64,000 bases of DNA from UBA1443 sp964445745 (GTDB lineage Bacteria > Omnitrophota > Omnitrophia > Omnitrophales > Aquincolibacteriaceae), in the NCBI GenBank assembly GCA_964445745.1, contig CAYULU010000002.1, positions 1-64,000 of the forward strand, given 5' to 3'. Numbering within the stretch: the stretch's first letter is position 1; each line of letters begins with the position of its first letter. Under the pieces are notes generated by a model that saw only the letters and a program-made list of their open reading frames with translations, made no database searches and was not told where the DNA came from. Below, piece after piece: positions 26,852 to 35,971 of this stretch. A program made the translations under genes and the position numbers.

Positions 26852-28039
26852 TTAACAGGACATTGCCCCTTTGCAACAGGAACACCCCTCTTTAAGCTTC
26901 AAGACTTTCCGAAGGGCATCAACCTTGTCGGTTTTCTCCCAGGTAAATCCGGCCTCGGAGCGTCCGAAATGGCCGTAGGCGGCCGTCTTGTTATAGATCG
27001 GACGAAGAAGATCAAGTGTTTTGATAATGCCTCTCGGTGTAAAGTCAAAAACTTTTTGCACAGCATCCACGATCGCTTCCTCGCTGACCCGGCTGGTCCC
27101 AAAAGTGTCGACTCGGATCGAAACAGGTTTGGCTACACCAATCGCATAGGAAACCTGTATTTCGCAACTTCCGGCAAGACCTGCCGCCACAATATTCTTT
27201 GCCACATACCGCGCAAAATAAGCGGCAGAGCGGTCAACTTTGGACGGATCTTTTCCGCTAAAAGCACCGCCTCCGTGACGGCCCATACCTCCGTAGGTGT
27301 CCACGATAATCTTGCGGCCCGTAAGCCCCGTATCACCGTGCGGTCCACCCACTTCAAAACGTCCGGTAGGGTTGATGTAAATTTTGGTCTTTGAATCCAG
27401 CAATTCGGCTGGGATCACTTTCTTGATCACTTTTTCGGTCAAGTCCTTCTGGATGGTGGGAAGATCCACGTCTCCGTCATGCTGGGAGGAAAGCACCACA
27501 GCCTCCACACGAACTGGTTTTTCATTTTTGTATTCAATAGTGACCTGGCTTTTTGAATCAGGCCGGAGATACTTAATCTTTCCGGATTTCCGAACCGCCG
27601 CAAGATAGCGAACCAGCTTCTGCGCCATCATGATCGGAAGCGGCATCAGTTCTTTCGTTTCATCCGTTGCATAGCCAAACATCATACCCTGATCGCCAGC
27701 ACCACCAGTGTCCACTCCCATCGCAATATCCGGAGATTGCGTATGAAGGGCAACATCAATTTTACAGGTTTTGTAATCAAATCCGATCGTGGAATCCACA
27801 TACCCAATCTTTCTGATGACATGACGGGCCACTTTTTCAGCGTCCACTTTCCCCTTACTTGTAATTTCACCGGCAATCGTCAACCGATCCGTGGTAGCCA
27901 AACATTCGCAGGCAACACGGGAACTCGGGTCCTGTGCTAAATAAGCATCGAGAATAGCGTCCGAAACCTGGTCACAAACCTTATCCGGATGTCCCTCAGA
28001 GACCGATTCGGAAGTGAAGAAATAATTCCCTTTTTTCAT
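26852..28039 (-). CDS. metK: S-adenosylmethionine synthetase
   Basis: Makes S-adenosylmethionine from ATP and methionine. ESVSEGHPDKVCDQVSDAILDA at the start, GAGDQGMMFGYATDETKELMP and GGGAFSGKDPSKVDRSAAY are the family signatures. The length is 395 residues. The final residues GCSCCKGAMSC add four cysteines after the usual fold end, an unusual tail that might bind metal. AAGGAG precedes the ATG. No SAM riboswitch pattern is visible in the short leader after the nucleotidyltransferase gene. Confidence 0.97.
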   Translation of the reverse strand: MKKGNYFFTSESVSEGHPDKVCDQVSDAILDAYLAQDPSSRVACECLATTDRLTIAGEITSKGKVDAEKVARHVIRKIGYVDSTIGFDYKTCKIDVALHTQSPDIAMGVDTGGAGDQGMMFGYATDETKELMPLPIMMAQKLVRYLAAVRKSGKIKYLRPDSKSQVTIEYKNEKPVRVEAVVLSSQHDGDVDLPTIQKDLTEKVIKKVIPAELLDSKTKIYINPTGRFEVGGPHGDTGLTGRKIIVDTYGGMGRHGGGAFSGKDPSKVDRSAAYFARYVAKNIVAAGLAGSCEIQVSYAIGVAKPVSIRVDTFGTSRVSEEAIVDAVQKVFDFTPRGIIKTLDLLRPIYNKTAAYGHFGRSEAGFTWEKTDKVDALRKVLKLKEGCSCCKGAMSC

Positions 28040-28095
28040 TTTGTTACTCCTTCTTAATTGAGTTGATGCCCCCAGAATGAATTTTCTGCGGGATC

Positions 28096-28833
28096 TTAAT
28101 TGACGATGTCGTTCGCTTTCTGGTAGGAGGCGAGATCACCGATATCCAGCCATTTCCCCTCCAGGGGAAACGCGTAAAGGCCCGATTTCTCGGCGAGCCA
28201 CCGCATATAATGCCCAGGCTGGTCCGTATTATGACCTCCCTTAATATAAGTGTCAAGAAGCCCCCAGATTTCCTTCGGGAGCCAATAGATACCGCTAGAA
28301 GCGAGTGTCGTCTTGGGTTCCTCAGGTTTTTCTTGAAACTCAACGATCTTCCCGTCCTCCCGGGTTCTCACCAATCCGTAACGTCTCGCAAGTTCTTTAT
28401 CTTTTACATCATAAACAGCTATCACCCCGTGAGGCCGAACCTTGTTTCCGTATTCCATAAAAGAACCCAGATCAAAATCGAAAAAATTGTCCCCCGCAAT
28501 GACCATAAGATCGTCCGGCTCAAGATTTCTCGTGCGGATCACAAACGCGAGATCCCCGATCGCACCCAGCCGAGTCTCGTTGTTGGAGGTGTGGTCATTC
28601 ACCACATCAACAGGCCAAGGGTATTGGGCATGCTTCGCCCAGGCTTCAAAATGCTCCGCAAATTTTTCATTGCTAACGAGATGGACAGATTCAACCCCTC
28701 CCATTTTCGAAACCCGCTCGAGGATCCACTCAAGAATAGGTCGTCCGCCAACGGGCAGAAGAGGTTTCGGTTGATTCTCGGTCAACGGATAGAGTCGGGT
28801 GGCATATCCTGCGCAAAGCAAAACAACTTTCAT
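28096..28833 (-). CDS. Sugar-1-phosphate nucleotidyltransferase
   Basis: An NTP_transferase-fold enzyme that activates a sugar 1-phosphate to a nucleotide sugar. The signature LCAGYATRLYPLTENQPKPLLPVGG lies at residues 6-30, GDNFFDFDL holds a metal-binding Asp, and FQEKPEEPKT the conserved Glu-Lys-Pro. At 245 residues it resembles short glucose-1-phosphate thymidylyltransferase or uridylyltransferase relatives. The sugar and base are uncertain. Its neighbours include a phosphoglucose/phosphomannose isomerase (99 bases upstream), consistent with nucleotide-sugar supply. Confidence 0.85.
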   Translation of the reverse strand: MKVVLLCAGYATRLYPLTENQPKPLLPVGGRPILEWILERVSKMGGVESVHLVSNEKFAEHFEAWAKHAQYPWPVDVVNDHTSNNETRLGAIGDLAFVIRTRNLEPDDLMVIAGDNFFDFDLGSFMEYGNKVRPHGVIAVYDVKDKELARRYGLVRTREDGKIVEFQEKPEEPKTTLASSGIYWLPKEIWGLLDTYIKGGHNTDQPGHYMRWLAEKSGLYAFPLEGKWLDIGDLASYQKANDIVN

Positions 28834-28932
28834 ATTCTTTTTTAACCTCGCATCAGCACTTCAAAATATTTATGGAGTTGCCGCAAATTATTTCATCCGC
28901 GATCCACCTGCAACAGTCCCACGGTCTACGTT

Positions 28933-29916
28933 CTAAACAGAGTGGACTGCTTTTTTAATCCGATCAATAACGCATATCGCCATGGGATCAATCTTGTAGA
29001 GATTCGCGAGTTCACAGCTCGCCCAGTCTCCCAGCATGACCATAGAAAAAATTCTCCCAAGAACACCGCTACCAGAAGCCTTGATCTCAATGGCCTCAGC
29101 ACCATGTTCGCGAATGGCATGCATCGCGACTTTTTTCTTTTTCCTTAGCCAATCCGGTTCATTCTTGTCCGCAAGAAAAATGGCCACCGAACGATTCACC
29201 TTAAACCTGGGAAAGATCCACCCTTCCACCTCATGATGAAACATTTCAGGCAAAGCCTCGCAGGAAACAAGAGTTTTTGCATTTTCCGCAAATTGGGTAC
29301 GCCAACGCAACGCAACCGGCTGCATCAGACCTCCGCCATAGACTACAATATTTTTCTGGAAAAGTTTTTTGGCCAGTATCTTTGCCTGACCCTTGGGATA
29401 CTGTGCTGTCAGACGGATCACTTCCCGAATTTCTTGCGCGGTCACGGAAAACCACCGATAGCGTATAAAAAGGAAAAGAAGCGCAAACGTTCCGTACCCA
29501 ATCGCAAATCTCGGCGGATATCCCTGGGGAAGTCTGAAAAAGGGGATCTTTCGCTGAATCGCTTCTTCGGCCAGCCGCCCCCCCGAAGCCACCAAGAGAA
29601 AATGAGCCTTCCTCGCAACGGCCTGTTTAAAAATAGATTCGACCTCATGGGTATTCCCCGAATAACTTGAGAGGATGACAATCGTTTTAGAGTCAACCCA
29701 CTGAGGAAGACGAGCCGTCCGGTTCACCGTCCAGTGGATTCGCGACCGGCTCTGTGCAATCGTCCCCAGAATATCGCCGCTGATCGCCGAGCCACCCATC
29801 CCGCAAAAAAGCACTTTGGCCGGGCGCTTGACGAAGGTGTCAGGCAGTTTGACTCCGGACGCAATACTTTTGGCCTTCCTGATTTGATTGGAAAGATCTT
29901 TAAGATAAATTTCCAT
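28933..29916 (-). CDS. Bifunctional phosphoglucose/phosphomannose isomerase-like SIS protein
   Basis: A SIS-fold sugar isomerase interconverting fructose 6-phosphate with glucose and/or mannose 6-phosphate. FCGMGGSAISGDIL near residue 40 and VILSSYSGNTHEVES near residue 90 are the phosphosugar-binding loops. The C terminus matches the bac_phospho-isomerase domain (EMFHHEVEGW). I start it at the ATG at 29916, eight bases after ptsI, giving 327 residues; the longer frame overlaps ptsI. It probably feeds the adjacent nucleotidyltransferase. Confidence 0.85.
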   Translation of the reverse strand: MEIYLKDLSNQIRKAKSIASGVKLPDTFVKRPAKVLFCGMGGSAISGDILGTIAQSRSRIHWTVNRTARLPQWVDSKTIVILSSYSGNTHEVESIFKQAVARKAHFLLVASGGRLAEEAIQRKIPFFRLPQGYPPRFAIGYGTFALLFLFIRYRWFSVTAQEIREVIRLTAQYPKGQAKILAKKLFQKNIVVYGGGLMQPVALRWRTQFAENAKTLVSCEALPEMFHHEVEGWIFPRFKVNRSVAIFLADKNEPDWLRKKKKVAMHAIREHGAEAIEIKASGSGVLGRIFSMVMLGDWASCELANLYKIDPMAICVIDRIKKAVHSV

Positions 29917-29924
29917 GCTTTTGA

Positions 29925-31673
29925 TTATTCTTCCGCCAGGTCCCTGCAAATATCCTTGAGTTTTTCATTGAGAAATTGATCGATTTCTCTCCCAGTCGGC
30001 AGACTGAGCGCTTTTTGAGCAATCTCCCGAGCATCAGAATATTTGATCGAACGAATAGCTTTTTTGATCTTGGGCAACACAACGGGGCTCGCGCTAATCT
30101 CATCAATCCCGAGGCCAAGAAGAAGGATCGCGATTTTAGGATCCGCGGACATCTCTCCGCAACTTCCGACCCAGATTTTGCTACGATGACCATTGTTAAT
30201 AGTCATTTCAATAAGTCGCAGAATAGCCGGATGCGTAGGCTCATACAAGTAAGCAATCTTTTCGTTCATGCGGTCGATCGCAAGAACATATTGAATAAGG
30301 TCATTCGTCCCAAGGGAGAAAAAATTAACTTCTTGAGCAAGGACATCGCTCGCAAGAGCCGCGGACGGAATTTCGATCATGGCGCCAACTTCAATCTGTC
30401 TGTTAAACGGCTTTCCTTCCCGTTCCAGTTCCGCCATCGACAGATCCAACAGCTCCCTGGACTCCCGAATTTCATAAACACTCGAAATCATCGGATACAT
30501 GATCTTGACATTCCCGTGAGCACTTGCACGGAGAATGGCCCGTATTTGAGTCTTAAAAATATCCTTCCGCGTCAGACAGAAACGTATCGCACGCCACCCA
30601 AGATAGGGGTTCATTTCGTGGGGGATTTCAAGGGTTGAAGCAAATTTGTCGCCGCCCAAATCCAATGTGCGAATAATCACGGCACGGGGGCTGATCGTCT
30701 CCGCCACTTTCCGGTAAGCCTCATATTGTTCTTCTTCGGTCGGGAGTGCGGTCCGGTTCATGTAAAGATATTCTGTCCGGTAAAGCCCCACCCCTTCCGC
30801 GCCATGCGAGATGACGGAAGCTACTTCGTGGTGAAACTCAATATTGGCCCCAAGCGTGATTCGCTTTCCGTCCAACGTCTCGGTCGGAAGATCCTTGAGC
30901 TTTTCCAGTTCACCGGAAATCTGGACAAACCGATTGCCCTCGGATGTAAACTTGTCCATCGTGGCCTGATCAGGATCGGCCACCACAATCCCATGGGTAC
31001 CGTCAACAATCACGGTCATCCCGTTGTCAATCTCACTGATGATTTTTTCCGTCCCGACCACCGCAGGAATTTCAAGTGACCGGCCGAGAATTGCGGTATG
31101 AGAAGTCGGGCCACCAATTTCCGTCACGAACGCCAGCACCTTAGATTTATCGAGGGTCGCCGTGTCGGAAGGCGAAAGATCGTGAGAGATGATAATAACT
31201 TTTCCGGGGAACTCCTCAAGCCGCCGCTTTTCCTCACCGCAAAGATTGCCCAGAAGTCTTCGGCCAACATCCCGGATGTCCGAAATGCGTTCTTTAAGAT
31301 ACTCGTCGTTAATCTGGGAAAATGCCTGAAAATATCGTTGTATCACCGCGGCAAACGCGTATTCCGCAACACCTCGTTCGTTTTTAATAACCTCGATCAC
31401 GTCTTCGATGAGAGTCCGGTCTTCCAGAATCAACAGATGCGCCGTAAAGATGTCCGAACTTTCACGCCCAATCTGGTCCGAAAGTTTGCGGCGAATTCCA
31501 AGTATCTCGGTTCGTGTTCGAGTCAACGCTTCCTCAAAACGCGCAATCTCATTGGGGATCCGGTCCGGCGTAATCTCACGCTTCGGCAGATTAAATGATT
31601 CCCCGCTGTGGAGAACAAACACTTTAGCGATCGCAATCCCGGGAGATACGCCAACGCCTTTGAACTCTTTCAT
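29925..31673 (-). CDS. ptsI: PEP-protein phosphotransferase, enzyme I
   Basis: Takes phosphate from phosphoenolpyruvate and passes it to HPr. The active-site His lies in GGPTSHTAILGRSLEIP. The C-terminal PEP-binding barrel has ANIEFHHEV, GLYRTEYLYMNR, GAMIEIPSAAL and FFSLGTNDLIQY. At 582 residues it is a normal EI without the GAF domain of the nitrogen-type PtsP. It lies three bases after ptsH. No sugar-specific EIIB/EIIC gene occurs in the window, so a regulatory rather than transport role is likely together with PtsN. Confidence 0.96.
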   Translation of the reverse strand: MKEFKGVGVSPGIAIAKVFVLHSGESFNLPKREITPDRIPNEIARFEEALTRTRTEILGIRRKLSDQIGRESSDIFTAHLLILEDRTLIEDVIEVIKNERGVAEYAFAAVIQRYFQAFSQINDEYLKERISDIRDVGRRLLGNLCGEEKRRLEEFPGKVIIISHDLSPSDTATLDKSKVLAFVTEIGGPTSHTAILGRSLEIPAVVGTEKIISEIDNGMTVIVDGTHGIVVADPDQATMDKFTSEGNRFVQISGELEKLKDLPTETLDGKRITLGANIEFHHEVASVISHGAEGVGLYRTEYLYMNRTALPTEEEQYEAYRKVAETISPRAVIIRTLDLGGDKFASTLEIPHEMNPYLGWRAIRFCLTRKDIFKTQIRAILRASAHGNVKIMYPMISSVYEIRESRELLDLSMAELEREGKPFNRQIEVGAMIEIPSAALASDVLAQEVNFFSLGTNDLIQYVLAIDRMNEKIAYLYEPTHPAILRLIEMTINNGHRSKIWVGSCGEMSADPKIAILLLGLGIDEISASPVVLPKIKKAIRSIKYSDAREIAQKALSLPTGREIDQFLNEKLKDICRDLAEE

Positions 31674-31676
31674 CGT

Positions 31677-31988
31677 TTATTCTCCAAAGTTAGTTTCAAC
31701 AAGTTTCATCAGCGCATCCACGGCCGCCGACGCGTCTTTGCCGGACGCGGTCACCTTGATCGTCGAGCCCATCTCCGCCGCCAAGGTCATAATGCCCATA
31801 ATGGATTTACCGTCCACGTTCATATCATCTTTTTGAATTTCAATCGCCGCATCAAATCGATTCGCGGTTTGGACAAATAATGCCGCAGGACGAGCATGCA
31901 GACCGAGCTTGTTGGTGATCACAAGATCTTTTTCAACCCGCCCTATTTCTCTCCGCCCCTTTAAGGACTTCCGTCCCGGCATTTTCAT
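31677..31988 (-). CDS. ptsH: Phosphocarrier protein HPr (NPr-like)
   Basis: A 103-residue HPr with a basic N-terminal extension of about 17 residues. GLHARPAALFV contains the His phosphorylated by enzyme I, and GKSIMGIMTLAAEMGS holds the Ser used by HPr kinase in other bacteria. The start overlaps the yvcK stop as ATGA; a second Met two codons on is possible. No HPr kinase gene is present here. Position between ptsN and ptsI suggests it relays phosphate to the PtsN EIIA domain. Confidence 0.95.
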   Translation of the reverse strand: MKMPGRKSLKGRREIGRVEKDLVITNKLGLHARPAALFVQTANRFDAAIEIQKDDMNVDGKSIMGIMTLAAEMGSTIKVTASGKDASAAVDALMKLVETNFGE

Positions 31989-33244
31989 CCCCTTAATTTT
32001 TTTTCATTTTTCATGTAATGATCGACAATCGATTTCATAATCTTCTCAGCGTCGTGCCGCACTTGGCCATCGGATTTCAGGACTTCATCCGTCACCAGTT
32101 CATAACCTTTGTCCAGGATTTTATCAAGATCAAGCTTCACCGGAAGCGCCCCCACCTCACGGTAGCGCTGAAAAAGCGGCTCGGGAATTTTTGCCGTATT
32201 GACATAAACCGCATCGACAATGCGCGGGTCAGTGTGCTCGATGATGGTTCGCAAATGGTCCCACGCACTGAAATCCGCTGTCTCGCCCGGCTGGGTCATG
32301 GCATTACAGATATAAACCTTATAGGCATCCGAATTCAAAATGGAGTCCCGGATGTCTTGAATCAAAAGGTTGGGCAAAATACTCGTATAAAGACTTCCGG
32401 GGCCCATAATGACAAGATCGGCGGACGATATCGCATCCAAGGCTTCTGGGCACGCCTTGCAATCATCTGGTTTCAGATGAATACTCCTCAGCGGCTTGCA
32501 GGCTCCCGTAATATTCGTCTCTCCTTCCTGGCGAGTCCCATCCGTGAACTCCCCCACCAAAGTGACCTTATCAATAGTGGAAGGCAGTACCCGCCCGCGA
32601 ATCGCAAGCACTTTACTTGACTCAGCAATAGCTTTCTCAAAATCCCCGGTGACCATCGAGAGGGCCGTGATAAACAGGTTGCCGAAGCTGTGTCCCTTAA
32701 GCCCTTCACCCGTCACAAAACGGTACTGAAACAGATCCCGAATCAGAGGGCCAGCGTCGGCAAGCGCCACAAGACAGTTCCGGATATCACCTGGAGGTAA
32801 CATATCCATTTCGTCACGAAGTCGGCCCGAGCTTCCGCCCGTGTCCGTCACTGTCACAATCGCCGTGATGTTGCTGGTAAAATGTTTAATGCCTTCCAGC
32901 ATGGTACTGAGCCCCGTACCACCTCCGATCGCAACCACCCGAGGCCCGCGCAAAAGCGACTCTGCCTGACGCTTCTGGTAAACAATATCCACAAGCCGTC
33001 CATCGCGATGAAGCGGCATAAGGGCGCGGACAAAAATGCGAACCATATTTTTGATCGATGTATAGATAAGAAAAATTCCAAAAATCAGCACCGCCGTAGC
33101 AAACGAAGCCTGAACCACACTCGTCTTTGCAATCGTCTTCACCGTCAAAAGTGCCACCATCACAAGGAGAGTGAGACCGATCACGCATACGATGATCCAG
33201 CGCTTGATACCAATTCCGGGATAGAACCACTTGAAGAATTGCAT
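31985..33244 (-). CDS. yvcK: YvcK/CofD-family gluconeogenesis factor with N-terminal membrane anchor
   Basis: A 419-residue YvcK homologue. Such proteins bind UDP-sugars and influence cell-wall precursor supply and gluconeogenic growth. Two membrane helices lie at about residues 15-37 and 43-65, an addition to the usual soluble fold. The core follows with VAIGGGTGLSTMLEGIK, TVTDTGGSSGRLRDE, PPGDIRNCLVAL and MGPGSLYTSILPNLL. In many bacteria yvcK sits next to rapZ; here it lies between ptsN and ptsH. It is coupled to ptsH by an ATGA overlap. Confidence 0.92.
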   Translation of the reverse strand: MQFFKWFYPGIGIKRWIIVCVIGLTLLVMVALLTVKTIAKTSVVQASFATAVLIFGIFLIYTSIKNMVRIFVRALMPLHRDGRLVDIVYQKRQAESLLRGPRVVAIGGGTGLSTMLEGIKHFTSNITAIVTVTDTGGSSGRLRDEMDMLPPGDIRNCLVALADAGPLIRDLFQYRFVTGEGLKGHSFGNLFITALSMVTGDFEKAIAESSKVLAIRGRVLPSTIDKVTLVGEFTDGTRQEGETNITGACKPLRSIHLKPDDCKACPEALDAISSADLVIMGPGSLYTSILPNLLIQDIRDSILNSDAYKVYICNAMTQPGETADFSAWDHLRTIIEHTDPRIVDAVYVNTAKIPEPLFQRYREVGALPVKLDLDKILDKGYELVTDEVLKSDGQVRHDAEKIMKSIVDHYMKNEKKLRG

Positions 33245-33265
33245 TCGTGGACCTTAGGCCAGATT

Positions 33266-33730
33266 TCAGACTTTGCGATTTTCTTCTTTGCTAATCAGTT
33301 CGAAAACATCCTTGGGGGTCTTGGCGCGGCGGAGAAGCTCGCAAAAATAAGAGTCCCGTAATAACCTCGAAATCTGCGCAAGGGCCTTAAGATGGGGGCC
33401 TGCCGTGTCCTTCGGAGCAACCAGAAGAAAAAGAATATAGACAGGTTCACCGTCAAGGGCTTCGAAGTTCACACCTTTTTTGCTGATCCCAAGCACCGCA
33501 ACCAGTCCATCGACCTTGTCGGTCTTGCCATGCGGAATGGCAATCCCCTGTCCGATTCCCGTGGAGCCGAGGTTTTCGCGCTCGATCAAAGCTTTCAGGA
33601 TGGCCTTCTGATCGCCCACATCCTTGGTCTCCGCAAGAAGATCGACCATCTCGTGGAGAACACCTTCCTTGTCCGTAGCCTCAAGCTCGAGTTTGATCCC
33701 TTTGATATTAAGAAAATCTGTGATCTTCAT
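33266..33730 (-). CDS. ptsN: PTS IIA-like nitrogen-regulatory protein
   Basis: A 154-residue EIIA of the fructose/nitrogen type that would accept phosphate from HPr and act by protein contacts. The active His is in GQGIAIPHGKTDKV. I place the start at 33730 because GGAGGA lies seven bases upstream of that ATG but only one base upstream of the ATG at 33736, and because the longer frame overlaps hpf. The hpf-ptsN order is the same as in the rpoN region of Proteobacteria. Confidence 0.93.
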   Translation of the reverse strand: MKITDFLNIKGIKLELEATDKEGVLHEMVDLLAETKDVGDQKAILKALIERENLGSTGIGQGIAIPHGKTDKVDGLVAVLGISKKGVNFEALDGEPVYILFLLVAPKDTAGPHLKALAQISRLLRDSYFCELLRRAKTPKDVFELISKEENRKV

Positions 33731-33761
33731 GCCCATGTCCTCCTTACGTACAAGTACGTTG

Positions 33762-34316
33762 TTAGAATTGCGGTTCAATAAGTCCGTGATCGCCATCCTT
33801 TCGCTGATAAAGGACGTTGACACTGTTCGTTGTAGGATTCAAAAAAACCAGAAACGATTCACCCGAGATTTCGAGCTGCAAACTGGCTTCTTCCGGCGAC
33901 ATCGGTTTCACAGCAAAATCTTCGGTGCTAACGATCCTCGGCCGTTTGCTTCCGAGAGCCAATTCCGACTCCACCATTGCCTCGGCCGTGCGAACCGCAC
34001 GCAAGGTGCTTTTTCCCTCTTTCTGGTGATGGTCCTTTTTCCGGGCCCAGTGTTTTTTAAGCTGTTTTACGACCCGGTCATAAGCATCATCCATGGACGC
34101 GAAAATATTTTCTTTCGACGAACCTTCTCCAAAAGCGCGCAGATCTTTGGCAAACACTGTAATCTCGGCAACAAAAAGATATTTCACTTTTTTAAGAAAA
34201 ACATGTGCTTCGATAATTTTCGGCACATATTTTTCAAGCTTGGGAAGCCGAGCCTCAAGATGTTCTTTCATACCCGTTGTGATTTTAAGATTTTGACCTG
34301 TGAAACGAATATCCAC
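33762..34316 (-). CDS. hpf: Long-form ribosome hibernation promoting factor
   Basis: Binds the 30S decoding centre and, through its C-terminal domain, dimerises ribosomes to 100S particles in stationary phase. Residues 1-100 are the S30AE domain (FTGQNLKITTGMKEHLEARL, HVFLKKVKYLFVAEITVFAK). A charged linker follows, then the long-form C-terminal domain with KPMSPEEASLQLEISGES and FLVFLNPTTNSVNVLYQRKDG. The 184-residue length fits long HPF. It is followed by ptsN and preceded by lptB. Confidence 0.95.
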   Translation of the reverse strand: MDIRFTGQNLKITTGMKEHLEARLPKLEKYVPKIIEAHVFLKKVKYLFVAEITVFAKDLRAFGEGSSKENIFASMDDAYDRVVKQLKKHWARKKDHHQKEGKSTLRAVRTAEAMVESELALGSKRPRIVSTEDFAVKPMSPEEASLQLEISGESFLVFLNPTTNSVNVLYQRKDGDHGLIEPQF

Positions 34317-34357
34317 TGATAACCTCCTTGACGGTAATAAAAAGGAATGTTTCTAAA

Positions 34358-35083
34358 TTACGCCAGCGAGAACCTTTCGCCCAAATAAATTTCTCTCGCT
34401 TTGGCATCGTTGGCAAGAAACTCTGAGGTCCCCGAGACCTCGACCTTGCCCTCATAGAGCAAGTACGAACGGTCGGTAATCGAAAGAGTTTCCCGTACGC
34501 TGTGGTCGGTGAGAAGAATACTAAGGCCTTGAGCCTTCAATCTTTGAAGAATTTTCTGAACTTCAAAAACAGCGATCGGGTCCACCCCGCTGAAAGGCTC
34601 GTCCAGCAAAATCAGAGACGGGTTGGTGACAAGCGCCCGAGTAATCTCCAGCCGGCGACGCTCGCCCCCGGACAAGGTGTAAGCCTTGTTTTTGGCAAGG
34701 TAGGCAATGTCCAGATCATTCAGCAACCGTTTAAGACGCCGGTCGCGCTCTTCCTGCGAGATTTCCAGTGTCTCGAGGATCGCCATGATATTTTCTTCGA
34801 CAGTCAATTTTCGAAAAATCGACGGTTCCTGGGAAAGATACCCGATCCCAAGTCGGGATCGCTCAAACATGGGAAGCTTCGTGATATCTTCTCCCCTAAA
34901 AAAAATTCCTCCCTCGTCGGGACGAATCACACCCACCACCATATAAAAGGTCGTCGTCTTTCCCGCTCCATTCGGGCCAAGAAGTCCCACGATCTCCCCC
35001 CGGGAGATCTGGATGTTAACACCCTTGACCACCATACGCCCCTTGTAACTTTTAACCAGTTTTCTTGTCTCAAGAAGATTCAT
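34358..35083 (-). CDS. lptB: LPS export ABC transporter ATPase LptB
   Basis: The cytoplasmic ATPase of the LptB2FG complex, which extracts lipopolysaccharide from the inner membrane for transport across the envelope. GPNGAGKTTTFYMVVG is Walker A, LSGGERRRLEITRALV the signature, LILLDEPFSGVDPIAV Walker B, and ILLTDHSVRETL the H-loop. The DPIAVFEVQ wording and 241-residue length distinguish it from amino-acid transporter ATPases. It starts three bases after the lptC/lptA fusion gene. lptF and lptG are not in the window. Confidence 0.96.
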   Translation of the reverse strand: MNLLETRKLVKSYKGRMVVKGVNIQISRGEIVGLLGPNGAGKTTTFYMVVGVIRPDEGGIFFRGEDITKLPMFERSRLGIGYLSQEPSIFRKLTVEENIMAILETLEISQEERDRRLKRLLNDLDIAYLAKNKAYTLSGGERRRLEITRALVTNPSLILLDEPFSGVDPIAVFEVQKILQRLKAQGLSILLTDHSVRETLSITDRSYLLYEGKVEVSGTSEFLANDAKAREIYLGERFSLA

Positions 35084-35086
35084 CGC

Positions 35087-35971
35087 TTAAAAAATTCCTT
35101 TCTCTAGTCCCTCCGGACTTTCACCGCCATAATAGAGAGCTTCCGTATCTCCGCCAAGAATAATTCTTCCTTCTTCCGCAAGATAGATCACGCTGTCCGA
35201 AAATGTTTTGTTTCCGTCCGGATTTTCGATCACCACGTCTCCCACCGCGACAATCTTTGAGACCCTGCGGCTGACTCGGTTATAGTAAACATCCATCATG
35301 TCTGCCGTGAGCTTCCCGCGACTATCCTGCGTCACGACGTTTTCCTTAAAATGAGCGATGTTTTTATCATAATCAATCACCAACGGACCGTCACAAGTAA
35401 TGGTCGTAGGGCCAGAACTCTCCTCCTCGGAACTTTGGACGATCACAGTCACATTTTTTTTAAATTTCACCTTCTTAAGCTGGGTGTCCGCGCGGGTCCC
35501 CAAACCTTCAACATTGATGTTATCTTTCTTGACCTGGGTATTAACCTCATTTTCAATGACATGCTGATCCGGATGCATGTCGAGCTCTTCGGTTAAAAGC
35601 CGCGTGCCATCTTCGGTGGTCGCCACCACGTTCTGCTCGATGTGAATGAGATTTTCCTTTTTATCGTATCGCCCCTTGTCCGCCGTCACAGTCACAGGGA
35701 CTTCTTCCGCATAAGCCTTGGCCATGACATTCATCAGATAAACCGTATCCGCCATAATGTCGGCCGAGTCGCCTTCGATCTCGATTTCTTTCTGACCTTC
35801 CGGGGTATATTTCGCAAACTGAAAGGAATAGACCTTATGAACAGAATCCTCCGCTTTTTCTCCCGTAACCTGTTTTGCTTTTTCCTGCCGGGTGATAACC
35901 ACCTGAACCTGCACAAAAACCACATAAAAAGCAACAAGGGCTATAAATCCAACGATCAGTTTTTTTATCAT
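35087..35971 (-). CDS. LptC-LptA fusion protein, LPS periplasmic bridge
   Basis: A 294-residue protein anchored by one N-terminal helix (KKLIVGFIALVAFYVVFVQV), as LptC is. The first part (about residues 45-130) reads like LptC (IEGDSADIMADTVYLMNVMA, VTADKGRYDKKENLIHIEQN). The second part, about 130-290, repeats the OstA/LptA beta-strand pattern (LDMHPDQHVIENE, ADMMDVYYNR, VVAVGDVVIENPDGN, DSVIYLAEEGRIIL). LptC and LptA are usually separate proteins, so a single chain would join the first two elements of the bridge. It overlaps lpxL by ATGA and precedes lptB. Confidence 0.8.
   Translation of the reverse strand: MIKKLIVGFIALVAFYVVFVQVQVVITRQEKAKQVTGEKAEDSVHKVYSFQFAKYTPEGQKEIEIEGDSADIMADTVYLMNVMAKAYAEEVPVTVTADKGRYDKKENLIHIEQNVVATTEDGTRLLTEELDMHPDQHVIENEVNTQVKKDNINVEGLGTRADTQLKKVKFKKNVTVIVQSSEEESSGPTTITCDGPLVIDYDKNIAHFKENVVTQDSRGKLTADMMDVYYNRVSRRVSKIVAVGDVVIENPDGNKTFSDSVIYLAEEGRIILGGDTEALYYGGESPEGLEKGIF

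Noticed and set aside
28040..28095. SAM or SAH riboswitch upstream of metK-ahcY
   Set aside because: The spacer is only 56 bases and shows no aptamer-like stems; a plain AAGGAG ribosome-binding site precedes metK.
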